Part shown: positions 1 to 7,070 of the stretch, piece by piece
Layout of the letters: each line of letters starts with the position of its first letter
Numbering within the stretch: the first letter of the stretch is position 1
Assembly (NCBI GenBank): GCA_023715185.1
Contig: JAMCAN010000001.1
Span: 1,550,001 to 1,614,000, forward strand
Reading direction: 5' to 3'
Length of the DNA stretch: 64,000 nucleotides
Source: Planococcus sp. MER TA 32b
GTDB lineage: Bacteria; Bacillota; Bacilli; Bacillales_A; Planococcaceae
Notes under the pieces: generated by a model
The model's database searches: none
Told to the model about the DNA's origin: nothing
What the model saw: only the letters and a program-made list of their open reading frames with translations
Position numbers and translations under genes: made by a program

Positions 1-32
1 AAAACAAAGAAGTTCACCATATTTTATTAAAA

Positions 33-62
33 TGAAACCCATATCCACTTACCGCCGTCTTA
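33..62 (+). promoter_or_regulatory. Putative autoregulated ECF sigma promoter
   Basis: A TGAAAC -35 element at 33-38 and a CGTCTTA -10 element at 56-62 are separated by 17 bp. This is the usual AAC/CGTC architecture of Bacillales ECF promoters. It lies about 50 bp before the start codon of an ECF sigma gene, so self-activation is the simplest reading. It is seen by pattern only. Confidence 0.5.
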
Positions 63-114
63 GGGGTACTCAAAAAGAAAAAGCTAAGCAGAGAAAGCAA
101 CGAAAGGGGGAATC

Positions 115-669
115 GTGGTGACAGAATCGGAAAAGATTAGCTTCTCTAGTATCGATCAGGACCAATGGCTGGCAGATTTGATGGACGAATACGGAGACCG
201 CTTGACGAAACTGGCCTTTAGTTACCTCCGAGACTGGGGGAAAGCACAGGAAGTTGTCCAAGATGTTTTTTTAACTTGCTACCAGCAGTACGATACATAC
301 GAAGAAATTCAATCCTATAAAGCATGGATGTACCGAATTACCATCAACCGCTGCAAAGATGTGCTGAGGAGTGCCTGGGCCAGGCGTGTCGTAGTCAACA
401 ACAGCTTGTTCCAGTTCCTTCGGTCGAAAGAACCGTCACCCGAAAATGCTTCGCTGCAAAAAGACGCGGACATTCTGTTGGCAGAAAAGGTCATGGAGCT
501 GCCGGTCAAGTACAGGGAAATCATTCATTTGCATTATTACGAAGAGTTGTCCATACAGGAAATTTCGCTGCTGCTGAAAACCAACGGAAATACCGTGAAA
601 ACCCGCTTGAAAAGAGGGCGCAGCCTTCTGGGGGAAACGATGGAGAGAGGTGAATGGAATGAAGGATAG
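115..669 (+). CDS. ECF-type RNA polymerase sigma factor (first ECF module)
   Basis: This sigma-70 family ECF factor of about 184 residues should direct RNA polymerase to a small stress regulon. Region 2 spans roughly residues 22-90, with the typical run KLAFSYLRDWGKAQEVVQDV followed by W-MYRITINRCKD. Region 4 is at about 125-175, with ELPVKYREIIHLHYYEELSI and a helix-turn-helix ending TVKTRLKRGR. GTG at 115 follows a GAAAGGGGG ribosome site; GTG at 118 is equally possible. The stop overlaps the next gene, a membrane protein of anti-sigma type, as expected for sigma/anti-sigma pairs. An ECF-like promoter lies upstream. The inducing stress is not visible. A second related module is at 3.1-4.4 kb and a third at 51.6 kb. 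Confidence 0.9.
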   Translation: MVTESEKISFSSIDQDQWLADLMDEYGDRLTKLAFSYLRDWGKAQEVVQDVFLTCYQQYDTYEEIQSYKAWMYRITINRCKDVLRSAWARRVVVNNSLFQFLRSKEPSPENASLQKDADILLAEKVMELPVKYREIIHLHYYEELSIQEISLLLKTNGNTVKTRLKRGRSLLGETMERGEWNEG

Positions 670-1477
670 ATTGTCAGGCTACCGCGATGCTATGAACAGA
701 AGTGTGTTCAAGGATGAGAAATTCACGTCCCGCCATAAACAGGACGTGTTTGCCAAGATTAAAAAAGACAAGAAGAAAAGCAACGAGTGGCTGCCCCGAA
801 CAGCGAGTGTGGCATTTGGAATCTTATTTCTTCTATTTGGTGGTTATTTTCTGTTTGAAGTGACTTCGAATTCGGTCGATCAAGCTGAATCACCTTCACA
901 GTCGGAACCGGCATCTAACGGAAGTGAAATTACGCCTCCGCCAATAGACGAAGAGACGGAAAACAAAGATGAAGAAAGTCCAGCATCGGATGAAGAATGG
1001 ATTCAGGAATATCCATATAAAGAAATCAAGGAACACTTCGACAGCTATGAACTTCCGGAAGAAGGAAGAGTGGAAGGCGGATATACTGGTAGAGTGACAT
1101 ACGAAAATGGCTATACGTTCGACAGTAAAACGAAATCCATGATGAGTCGGGAACATTCGGATGAAGGTCCGGCTGAACCGACTGAAGGTCAGAAGATTGG
1201 TGTCATCATGGGTTTTCTTACCGATGCGTCTGGCATCCCGGAGCCGGGGAACAGGACGATTTCGAATGCATCAGATCAGATGTACCATCCCCTTTCCAGA
1301 TTCGAGCAAATAAGGGAACTGAATGACTTTGCGCCGTTGGAAGAGTGGCTGGCAGAAACTGAAGACATTCTAAAGAAGGTTGAAACCAGCCAAACAGCGG
1401 AAGAAAATGAAAAATATTATCTGGAAAGCTATGAGAGACTTCAGAAAATGAATACATTGATAAAAGGAGAGGAGTAG
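659..1477 (+). CDS. Putative membrane anti-sigma factor
   Basis: A protein of about 272 residues with a basic cytoplasmic N-terminus (about 45 residues), one TM helix (ASVAFGILFLLFGGYFLFEV) and a long acidic, Ser/Glu/Pro-rich extracytoplasmic part. This is the layout of ECF anti-sigma factors: the N-terminus holds the sigma factor and the outer domain senses. There is no zinc-binding HxxxCxxC motif, so it is not a ZAS-type protein. ATG at 659 is preferred over GTG at 650 because GAGAGG sits eight bases ahead; it overlaps the sigma gene by 11 bp. A third gene follows after 2 bp. The role rests on position and topology, not on a recognised domain. Confidence 0.7.
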   Translation: MKDRLSGYRDAMNRSVFKDEKFTSRHKQDVFAKIKKDKKKSNEWLPRTASVAFGILFLLFGGYFLFEVTSNSVDQAESPSQSEPASNGSEITPPPIDEETENKDEESPASDEEWIQEYPYKEIKEHFDSYELPEEGRVEGGYTGRVTYENGYTFDSKTKSMMSREHSDEGPAEPTEGQKIGVIMGFLTDASGIPEPGNRTISNASDQMYHPLSRFEQIRELNDFAPLEEWLAETEDILKKVETSQTAEENEKYYLESYERLQKMNTLIKGEE

Positions 1478-1479
1478 AG

Positions 1480-1989
1480 ATGCTGAAAAAAGTGGTAGTG
1501 GGAGTTCCGTTGCTGACATTAGTGGGGTTATGTATATTTGTCATCTTCCTCAATCTGGACAGTTCCGATTCGGCCAGTGTACAAGAAGAGAAAGTGAACG
1601 ATACTAAAACAGCGAGTTTTGATTCGTCAGAGAATGTTTTTACAGATCCGAAAGAATACGGTCAGCCAATTGAGAACAGCCGATTTGGTGAACCGAAAGA
1701 CTTTATCCTGGCCATTCATAGGGAGTGGAGTGAAATGGCTAGGGGAGAACAAAATGATATTTCTTCCGGTTCAGAAAGCTATGGACTCATTTCTGCTCTA
1801 GTGACTGAAATCAATTATTTAAGAGCCAATATAGATGGCGCATTGACTGCAGAGTTTGACGCGCTTCAGGAGACCGCCTTTAAACTGACGGATTCTTCAG
1901 TGGGATTAACTGAAAAAGAACGAACATCTTTAATCCCCCGATTTGAGAACCAGCTGAATGAGCTGTTCTCTGTTATGATGAATCGCTGA
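1480..1989 (+). CDS. Small membrane-anchored protein, third gene of the ECF operon
   Basis: This 169-residue protein has one N-terminal TM helix (about residues 5-25) and an extracytoplasmic remainder. It follows the anti-sigma gene by 2 bp behind GGAGAGGA, so it belongs to the sigma operon. By eye its C-terminal 100 residues match the C-terminal domain of the anti-sigma protein at 3148-3831: both have D-[FY]-I then EW, an I-x-Y-[LF] segment, FD-LQE-A, LTE-E and a final FE-x-[QK]-L. The same sensor-like domain is therefore a separate protein here and fused to the anti-sigma factor in the second module. No named family was recognised. It could modulate the anti-sigma factor. Confidence 0.7.
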   Translation: MLKKVVVGVPLLTLVGLCIFVIFLNLDSSDSASVQEEKVNDTKTASFDSSENVFTDPKEYGQPIENSRFGEPKDFILAIHREWSEMARGEQNDISSGSESYGLISALVTEINYLRANIDGALTAEFDALQETAFKLTDSSVGLTEKERTSLIPRFENQLNELFSVMMNR

Positions 1990-2043
1990 TCAATTGGAAA
2001 GGTTCGATGATAGAAAAAGTTAAAAGTCAGCAGCTGCAGTCAT

Positions 2044-2319
2044 TTATAGTCCAAGAGCAGTTCCAATCATTACGTACAAGAAGAGGAATATGTAAAAAAC
2101 CATCAAGGAAAGATTAACAGCCAAACCTACACAGGAAAGAGTTTTTACTACGCTATCGGGAAGCTCAAGAATAAGAGCAATTGAAATAGTCACCAGGGCC
2201 AAAACCAGATAAAAGTAGGTAATTCCATCAACTAAAAGAATAGTTGCAGATAGAATTGGAATACTAACTGACAAGAGCTGTAATAGTAAGTTTTTTTCTT
2301 TGAATAAATCCAATTCCAC
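2044..2319 (-). CDS. Small hypothetical membrane protein
   Basis: A 91-residue protein with about three hydrophobic helices and almost no soluble part. The family was not recognised. GTG at 2319 is chosen because AAGAGG lies six bases upstream; an in-frame GTG at 2328 is the alternative. It lies convergent to the first ECF operon and is followed on the same strand by nothing for over 50 bp. A similar-sized three-helix protein lies 150 bp upstream, but no convincing sequence match between the two was seen. Confidence 0.5.
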   Translation of the reverse strand: MELDLFKEKNLLLQLLSVSIPILSATILLVDGITYFYLVLALVTISIALILELPDSVVKTLSCVGLAVNLSLMVFYIFLFLYVMIGTALGL

Positions 2320-2465
2320 ACTTATCACCTCTTCTCAAATTCGACAAAAATATCACTTATAGGTTGAACCGATGTTTTCTAACTGGACGGCTTAATGATG
2401 CCAATTTATAAGAATTTCATAAGTTGTCCTGAGTTTAGATTCACTCAGCTTTTACTGAACAAACG

Positions 2466-2762
2466 TTAGTGATGCAACCCGGGTCCTGTATTATCGAGTA
2501 GCATAGCAAGTATCAGGCTTACAACTCCAAGGAAATAGACGAAATATGCTATAGAGCAAATGGAAAAGACTAGTGAAGCTATTAACTTATAGCGATCGTA
2601 TGGCGAATTCTTCAATAGAACCACAGTGAGAATAAAGATAAGTGTGGCAGGGAGTAATGCCGCAAACTTGAATACGATCATGATCCAGGCCATTAAAATT
2701 GAAAGCATCATTATTGGTATCATGTGTCCACTTTTAATAGATTGTTCTTCAGTTGTATTCAT
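2466..2762 (-). CDS. Small hypothetical membrane protein
   Basis: A 98-residue protein with a short polar N-terminus and about three TM helices, ending in a Gly/His-containing tail. The family was not recognised. ATG at 2762 is preferred because AGGTGG lies eight bases upstream; the longer frame begins at 2774. It lies between the two ECF modules and has no visible partner. Confidence 0.5.
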   Translation of the reverse strand: MNTTEEQSIKSGHMIPIMMLSILMAWIMIVFKFAALLPATLIFILTVVLLKNSPYDRYKLIASLVFSICSIAYFVYFLGVVSLILAMLLDNTGPGLHH

Positions 2763-3147
2763 TTTATTCACCACCTAAAGGCTATATTCTTGATTCTGTT
2801 CCTTATAACACAGCCATTCTTTAAGATAAAAAAGTTGCTTAGATTTTCTAGCAAATACCGAATTAGCATAATTGACAGGATGCAGAGGAAAGGACCCGGA
2901 AACACGGCATTGAGTTGAAACACCAATGGGATAGGCCACTATGATCGGCGCAATGATTGAGAGTAGTTTATACCCTCTGTGGCCTGGTATCCATTATTAC
3001 TTTACCTCTGTTCTATAAGTGTTGCGCTGGATTCTGATTTCGATTGGCTGCTACAGGAAATAATGTTAAGCGGTATGTAAAGTACAAGTGCACAGTCACA
3101 AGCAGTTTCATCTGCCGCTGGCTGTGCATTTTCACTTCATGGTCCGG
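2763..3147. other. Intergenic region between ECF modules
   Basis: No convincing gene is visible. A short frame at about 2941-3014 has no ribosome site. Near the right end, TGCACAG at 3089-3095 pairs with CTGTGCA at 3122-3128. It lacks a T-run on the - strand, so it is only a weak candidate for the 3' end of the anti-sigma gene transcript. Confidence 0.4.
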
Positions 3148-3831
3148 TTAGAGGGATTTCTCAATTTCAAATAGCTTTTCCTCGAATTTTGTTGCCTGGA
3201 TTTTGAATTCCTCTTCAGTTAAACGTTCAATATGGATTGAGAGCGCAAGTTCCTGCAGTTCATCGAATGCTTCTTCCATATCCAATGCTTTAATTTGATC
3301 TTCAAAATAATTGATATACAAAATTGTGGAACGAGTTACACTGATTTCGATGTCTTGCTGCATTTCATCGGAACCATCTGCACGCGGTGAATTTGTCCAT
3401 TCGGACTTGGCATACCTGATGTAATCCTGCACCGTAGTAAATTCGCTGATTTCCAGTTGATACATCCCGCTTTTGTGATCAGCCGCATCCTCTTCTGTCC
3501 ATTGGTGCGGTTCCGTTGGCTCTTCTGTCGGCTCCAATTCGTCTTCTGCAGGAGTTACCGGTGTTTCTTCTGGCGTTTGTTCTTCAGAATCCGGAGTCGC
3601 GAGATTTTGCTTTGAGTCATTTGAATCGGTCATAAACAGGAATCCCAGAAAGAGAAACAAGCTGGTGGCTGCGGCTAGTACGGTCCAGTACCAGGGGGTG
3701 AACTGGGGACTTTTCTTCTCTTTATGCGCAAGTTTGTTCCAAACTGCCTGGCTGTCAAAATCGTTTAACTCTACTTTGTTCTGCAGAACTTCCTTTATTT
3801 CCTTTCTAACTTCATGCTCGAACTTATCCAC
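3148..3831 (-). CDS. Putative membrane anti-sigma factor with C-terminal sensor domain
   Basis: A 227-residue protein: about 60 cytoplasmic residues, one TM helix (TVLAAATSLFLFLGFLF), a Pro/Glu/Thr linker and a C-terminal domain of about 100 residues. GTG at 3831 is chosen because AAAGGAGG stands seven bases ahead; it overlaps the sigma stop by 8 bp. The C-terminal domain resembles the separate membrane-anchored protein at 1480-1989 (shared FDELQE-like core and terminal FEEKL-type helix). It is therefore a fused version of what the first ECF operon encodes as two proteins. Anti-sigma function is inferred from position and topology. Confidence 0.72.
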   Translation of the reverse strand: MDKFEHEVRKEIKEVLQNKVELNDFDSQAVWNKLAHKEKKSPQFTPWYWTVLAAATSLFLFLGFLFMTDSNDSKQNLATPDSEEQTPEETPVTPAEDELEPTEEPTEPHQWTEEDAADHKSGMYQLEISEFTTVQDYIRYAKSEWTNSPRADGSDEMQQDIEISVTRSTILYINYFEDQIKALDMEEAFDELQELALSIHIERLTEEEFKIQATKFEEKLFEIEKSL

Positions 3832-4372
3832 GGAATTTCCTCCTTTCGAGCTGGGTTTGCAGCGCCTTTTTTCCACGGAGTAATCTGGACTTCACAGTGT
3901 TGATGCTGATGTTCAGGACGTCACTGATTTCCTGCATCGTCATCTCCTGATAGAAGTAGAGGATCAGCACTTCCTTGAATTTCGGAGAAAGCCTGGAAAT
4001 TTGTTCGATAACTTCGGAGGAGCTTTGATTTTCGCTGCCTGCAGCATCTGATGTATGTTCTTTCCTGATCAGCTGATGGATCGGTTTGTAAACCAGGTTC
4101 CTTATGCTCCATGATTTATGATGGTCCTTGCATTTATTGATGGTGATCCGGATCAGCCAGGTCTTGTAATCAGCTTCATTCCGGAAATTTCCCAAATGCT
4201 TGTAGCAGCTGATGAAGACTTCCTGGACAATGTCTTCGCATTCAGCTGAATCGTTTATGTATAGGAAGGCAATCCGTTTCAGTTTCGCTGCATGTTCGGC
4301 CATCAGTTCATTCAATAAAATATCTGGATGATTAGAATATCCAGAGTTCCTGTCCGGTTCGTACTTCTCCAT
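3824..4372 (-). CDS. ECF-type RNA polymerase sigma factor (second ECF module)
   Basis: This 182-residue ECF sigma factor has region 2 at about residues 25-95 (KRIAFLYINDSAECEDIVQE and TWLIRITINKCKD) and region 4 at about 125-175 (LSPKFKEVLILYFYQEMTM, then INTVKSRLLRGKK). ATG at 4372 follows GAAGGAG. It is a clear paralogue of the sigma factor at 115-669. A CGTCTAA element lies about 30 bp upstream, but no well-spaced -35 partner was found, so autoregulation is only suspected. It overlaps its anti-sigma gene by 8 bp. Confidence 0.9.
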   Translation of the reverse strand: MEKYEPDRNSGYSNHPDILLNELMAEHAAKLKRIAFLYINDSAECEDIVQEVFISCYKHLGNFRNEADYKTWLIRITINKCKDHHKSWSIRNLVYKPIHQLIRKEHTSDAAGSENQSSSEVIEQISRLSPKFKEVLILYFYQEMTMQEISDVLNISINTVKSRLLRGKKALQTQLERRKFRG

Positions 4373-4721
4373 GTACTTTGCACTCCTTCCTCTCTAGATT
4401 AGACGAAACACAAGGTTACAATTGACCCCTTTTTTATTTATTCCGCAAAATCTTTCCTCGTTTTCAGCACAAGTTAGTTGTGAAGGTCATATGGATTGTA
4501 TCTTTTTTTAAAAAAATAATTTAGAGTATTCTTAGGTTTTTCTTTCTTCTTGGTTTTAGAATCGAAAGGATTAATAATCCAGAGGAACTTACTGCATGGT
4601 TAGGTCTTTCAATTTATGTGTTTTTTAGCTCTATTAAAGTTAATGGTTGCTAATTTTTGATTCGAACAAATAAGGACTTAATCACTGCTTTTAATTTTCT
4701 AGTTGATAAGGAGTTGTGAAA
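4373..4721. other. AT-rich intergenic region, divergent promoters
   Basis: No gene is visible. It must hold the promoter of the ECF operon on - and that of the membrane protein gene on +. CGTCTAA on the - strand near 4398-4404 is the only recognisable ECF-like element. Confidence 0.3.
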
Positions 4722-5054
4722 GTGGATGTAATAATTTATGCATTGCTATTGTTTGTCATCCCGTTTATCTACCAGTGCAAACTGACACTATTTTTTTGGG
4801 TGAAATGCAAGTCTTTATTAGCGGCAATATTTCTCACCAGTTTAGTCAACTTTCTTTTTTACGCTGCTAGCCTTACAGGCTGGTTCTATTATAGTTTCAA
4901 TGCCAATGTAAAATGGGATAGTGAAGGAACTTTAACTTTGGCCGGAGTATTTTTTACATTCCTCGTTTTCATAATGAATTTGTTCGTAGTGATAATTTAT
5001 TTTAATGTAAGAAAAAAGCACTTATTGAAACAAAGATCTGCCAATTTGGATTAA
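4722..5054 (+). CDS. Small hypothetical membrane protein
   Basis: About 110 residues with three predicted TM helices, aromatic-rich, and a basic C-terminal tail (RKKHLLKQRS). The family was not recognised. GTG at 4722 is preferred to GTG at 4716 because AAGGAG at 4708-4713 is eight bases ahead of the former and only two ahead of the latter. It stands alone in AT-rich DNA. Confidence 0.5.
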   Translation: MDVIIYALLLFVIPFIYQCKLTLFFWVKCKSLLAAIFLTSLVNFLFYAASLTGWFYYSFNANVKWDSEGTLTLAGVFFTFLVFIMNLFVVIIYFNVRKKHLLKQRSANLD

Positions 5055-5196
5055 CTCTCTCTGTTACTTTAATGCCTATTATTAACATTAAACATGAATA
5101 GAGTTAATAAAAAAGCGGAATTCCCAGCAAAATGATAAGCTCATTTTAAGTTGGATTCAGAATGTAGGTGGGGAAGAGCTGAAAAAGTTATATTTA

Positions 5197-5499
5197 ATGA
5201 TGAGTGGTCTATTTAACTTCATTTTCGGGTGCTTATTTTTCTTTGTAGGGGGGTTGCTAGTACTGAGCTTTATTTATGTGGCGGATTCGCTGAATTTAAT
5301 ATGGGGAGATATTGAGGAAGGGATGCTGTTTGGCATATTGCTTCTTACCATTATAGGCTGCCTCATTTATTTTCCATCTCTACTGATCGGAAATGCGGTT
5401 TTAAGAAAGAAACTCAATTCAAAAAAGAAAACCTATTCCTTATTTGCAACAGGCACATTTCTTATAGGCTTTAGTTTCTTTTTATTCCTAATGAGATAG
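5197..5499 (+). CDS. Small hypothetical membrane protein
   Basis: About 100 residues with three strongly hydrophobic helices separated by short loops, and a KKKLNSKKK basic stretch before the last helix. The family is unknown. The ribosome site is weak (GGTGGGG is far upstream), so the start could be the second ATG at 5200. Confidence 0.45.
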   Translation: MMSGLFNFIFGCLFFFVGGLLVLSFIYVADSLNLIWGDIEEGMLFGILLLTIIGCLIYFPSLLIGNAVLRKKLNSKKKTYSLFATGTFLIGFSFFLFLMR

Positions 5500-5567
5500 C
5501 GACGCATCAGAAAAAAAGTTATAATTTTTCTTTAACTGCACCTTCAACAGTAGGGATTGCAGAAGAA

Positions 5568-5843
5568 TTAACCGCTATATTTTGCGGACAGCAATAAAAT
5601 CGCAAAAATTAAAATCATCACGATAGCGTACAGTAGCAACAAGGCCCAGCCAATCAAAATCCATAATCGTAAGTCGCGTTTTGGAAGCAGCAATGACATA
5701 ACAAATGATAAAATCATCAAATAGATGGCTGCAGCCCTAAAATCCTCCAGAAGCGGCGCCGTAAAAAAGAGAACAGTCAGGATGATCACGCCAACAGTCG
5801 CCAATTCAAAAAAAACGTTGTTGGTTATTTTTTCGAGTTTCAT
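5568..5843 (-). CDS. Small hypothetical membrane protein
   Basis: A 91-residue protein with about three TM helices and a KRDLRLW loop between the second and third. AAGGAGGA precedes ATG at 5843 with good spacing, which supports real translation. The family was not recognised. It is convergent with the + strand membrane protein gene ending at 5499. Confidence 0.5.
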   Translation of the reverse strand: MKLEKITNNVFFELATVGVIILTVLFFTAPLLEDFRAAAIYLMILSFVMSLLLPKRDLRLWILIGWALLLLYAIVMILIFAILLLSAKYSG

Positions 5844-6163
5844 TCAATTCCTCCTTCACTCTATTAGTATCTGGATTAATAACGGTTTCTATATAGATGA
5901 AATATAGAAAAAGATATGCGCAACATTATATGCTTAGGCAATTCTTGATATATCTCTTTTAGCTTTAGTAACCATCATACTGATTTTTAAAATTTCGTTA
6001 TTGTATTAGACGTTCGTTTAGGAAGCAAAGTTTCTATAGGCGATAGTGAAGAGGGCAAGAGGGCTTAGGTAATAAATAGGTACGAGCAACAAGATATTCG
6101 GAAGAAATTTCGTGAAATTGCATTTCTTTTTTGTCAGTTTTATATACGATAAATTATCAATAG

Positions 6164-6197
6164 GGAAGAGGCTTCGTATGAAGCTTCTTCCTTTTTT
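6164..6197 (+). terminator. Rho-independent terminator, + strand
   Basis: GGAAGAGGCTTC and GAAGCTTCTTCC (one G-U pair) form a 12-bp stem with a GTAT loop, followed by six T. No protein gene lies immediately upstream on this strand. Confidence 0.6.
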
Positions 6198-6393
6198 CGT
6201 TCGTGTAAGCGTACTTTTACGAACGGTTACTTCAATAGAGAAGTGGTTTACTTTGCACTTATTCCAGCAGTTCACTATTCAAGTTCGAATTACAAATGAT
6301 ATCGATTTTAAATAGACAATTAATAATTTAAATTGAAGGGGCTTGTGGATGACTACATGGATTGTTACAACGAAGGTTTGTAAACAATGGAAT

Positions 6394-6431
6394 CTAAAAA
6401 AGATGACTCCACAAAACATCGAAGTCATCTT
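6394..6431 (-). terminator. Terminator of the 35-residue peptide gene
   Basis: AAGATGACT at 6400-6408 pairs with AGTCATCTT at 6423-6431. On the - strand the stem is followed by a run of T. It sits about 60 bp after the small membrane peptide gene. Confidence 0.65.
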
Positions 6432-6491
6432 ATCTCAATCCAACTTAAACTATCCTTTTATTAGATTGTCCATTAAATGGAACTCAGTTCA

Positions 6492-6599
6492 TCAATGAGT
6501 AGATTTGTTTCTTTTCTGAGACAGCAACATAAAAGAAACAACGACAGAGTAAATAAATAGAAACAGCACAATTCCTACCTCTATACTTGACTCAAACAT
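6492..6599 (-). CDS. 35-residue single-TM peptide, possible small membrane toxin
   Basis: ATG at 6599 follows a strong AAAGGAGA ribosome site. The peptide is a short acidic N-terminus (MFESS), one TM helix (VGIVLFLFIYSVVVSFMLL) and a basic tail (QKRNKSTH). A TATAAT -10 element lies upstream on the - strand near 6622-6630, and a terminator follows at 6394-6431, so the unit is a compact complete gene. The shape (MxxE start, one helix, Lys/Arg tail) recalls type I toxin peptides such as the TxpA/holin-like toxin group. Sequence similarity is only suggestive, and no antisense RNA promoter was identified. It could equally be a small regulatory membrane peptide. Confidence 0.55.
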   Translation of the reverse strand: MFESSIEVGIVLFLFIYSVVVSFMLLSQKRNKSTH

Positions 6600-6813
6600 G
6601 GAAATCTCCTTTCTCATAACTAATTATACTAAAAATTCCCTTTTTTGAATAATGTAAACACTCTATACTAAAACAAAGAAAAGGCACTAAATGATAAAAG
6701 TCTCAATTGTGCTCATAGCAAAATTTATTGATCAGAAAGATTTCGATTTGAATTTTGTTGCCATTGCTAAAAAGAAGGGGAATTTAAAGTTATTTCTTTA
6801 CTAATGGCTACAG
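6600..6813. other. Intergenic DNA left of the first dif-like site
   Basis: It holds the promoter of the 35-residue peptide gene. A 37-codon + frame (6691-6804) has only a weak AAAGG ribosome site and is not called. Nothing else was recognised. Confidence 0.3.
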
Positions 6814-6841
6814 GTTTACATATCATGAATTTATCGGAAGC
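6814..6841 (+). other. dif-like Xer recombination site 1
   Basis: The XerD-type arm GTTTACATAT, a 7-base centre and the XerC-type arm TTATCGGAAGC match the layout of the chromosomal dif at 21288-21315. The XerC arm carries C where dif has A. It marks the left end of the block with the ABC exporters. Confidence 0.6.
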
Positions 6842-6846
6842 TGCGC

Positions 6847-6895
6847 ATATAGAAGGGAGACATTCAGAAAATCACCGAATGTCTCCCTTCTATAT
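6847..6895. repeat. Long perfect inverted repeat (terminator-like)
   Basis: Two perfect 19-base arms (6847-6865 and 6877-6895; core AGAAGGGAGACATTC) enclose an 11-base loop. There is no long T-run, but the stem is strong and could end - strand transcripts of the ABC operon. The right arm contains the stop codon of the 58-residue frame at 6890-7066. Confidence 0.6.
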
Positions 6896-7066
6896 AATAG
6901 GTACTTCAATAAGTCTACCCATTGCCAATAACATTACAAATAAAGGAAAGAAACCATAGATGTCAAATGCATCTCCCCAGAGCCACATTGAAAGTGAAGC
7001 GATGTCGAAGGTTCTAATGCCAATTGCTCCAAAGATAGTGTTTAATTCATACGTGGTGGAGCTCAT
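6890..7066 (-). CDS. 58-residue hypothetical membrane peptide
   Basis: ATG at 7066 lies 4 bp after the stop of the upstream permease gene, with only a closely spaced AAAGGA ahead of it. The peptide (start MSSTTYELNTIFG) has one hydrophobic helix (YGFFPLFVMLLAMGRLIEV). The family was not recognised. It may be a real last gene of the ABC operon or the remnant of a longer membrane gene. Its stop lies in the long inverted repeat. Confidence 0.4.
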   Translation of the reverse strand: MSSTTYELNTIFGAIGIRTFDIASLSMWLWGDAFDIYGFFPLFVMLLAMGRLIEVPII

Positions 7067-7070
7067 TCCT

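Larger units (their letters stand above)
5844..6491. other. AT-rich stretch without a convincing gene
   Basis: Two overlapping frames on opposite strands (6018-6275 and 6112-6315) lack ribosome sites, and both run through a good terminator hairpin, so they are not called. What remains is the + strand terminator at 6164-6197 with no gene feeding it, which could mark an unrecognised small RNA, and the terminator of the 35-residue peptide gene. Confidence 0.4.

Noticed and set aside
6018..6315. Two overlapping open frames on opposite strands (85 and 67 codons)
   Set aside because: No ribosome sites, biased composition, and both run through a good terminator hairpin at 6164-6197.
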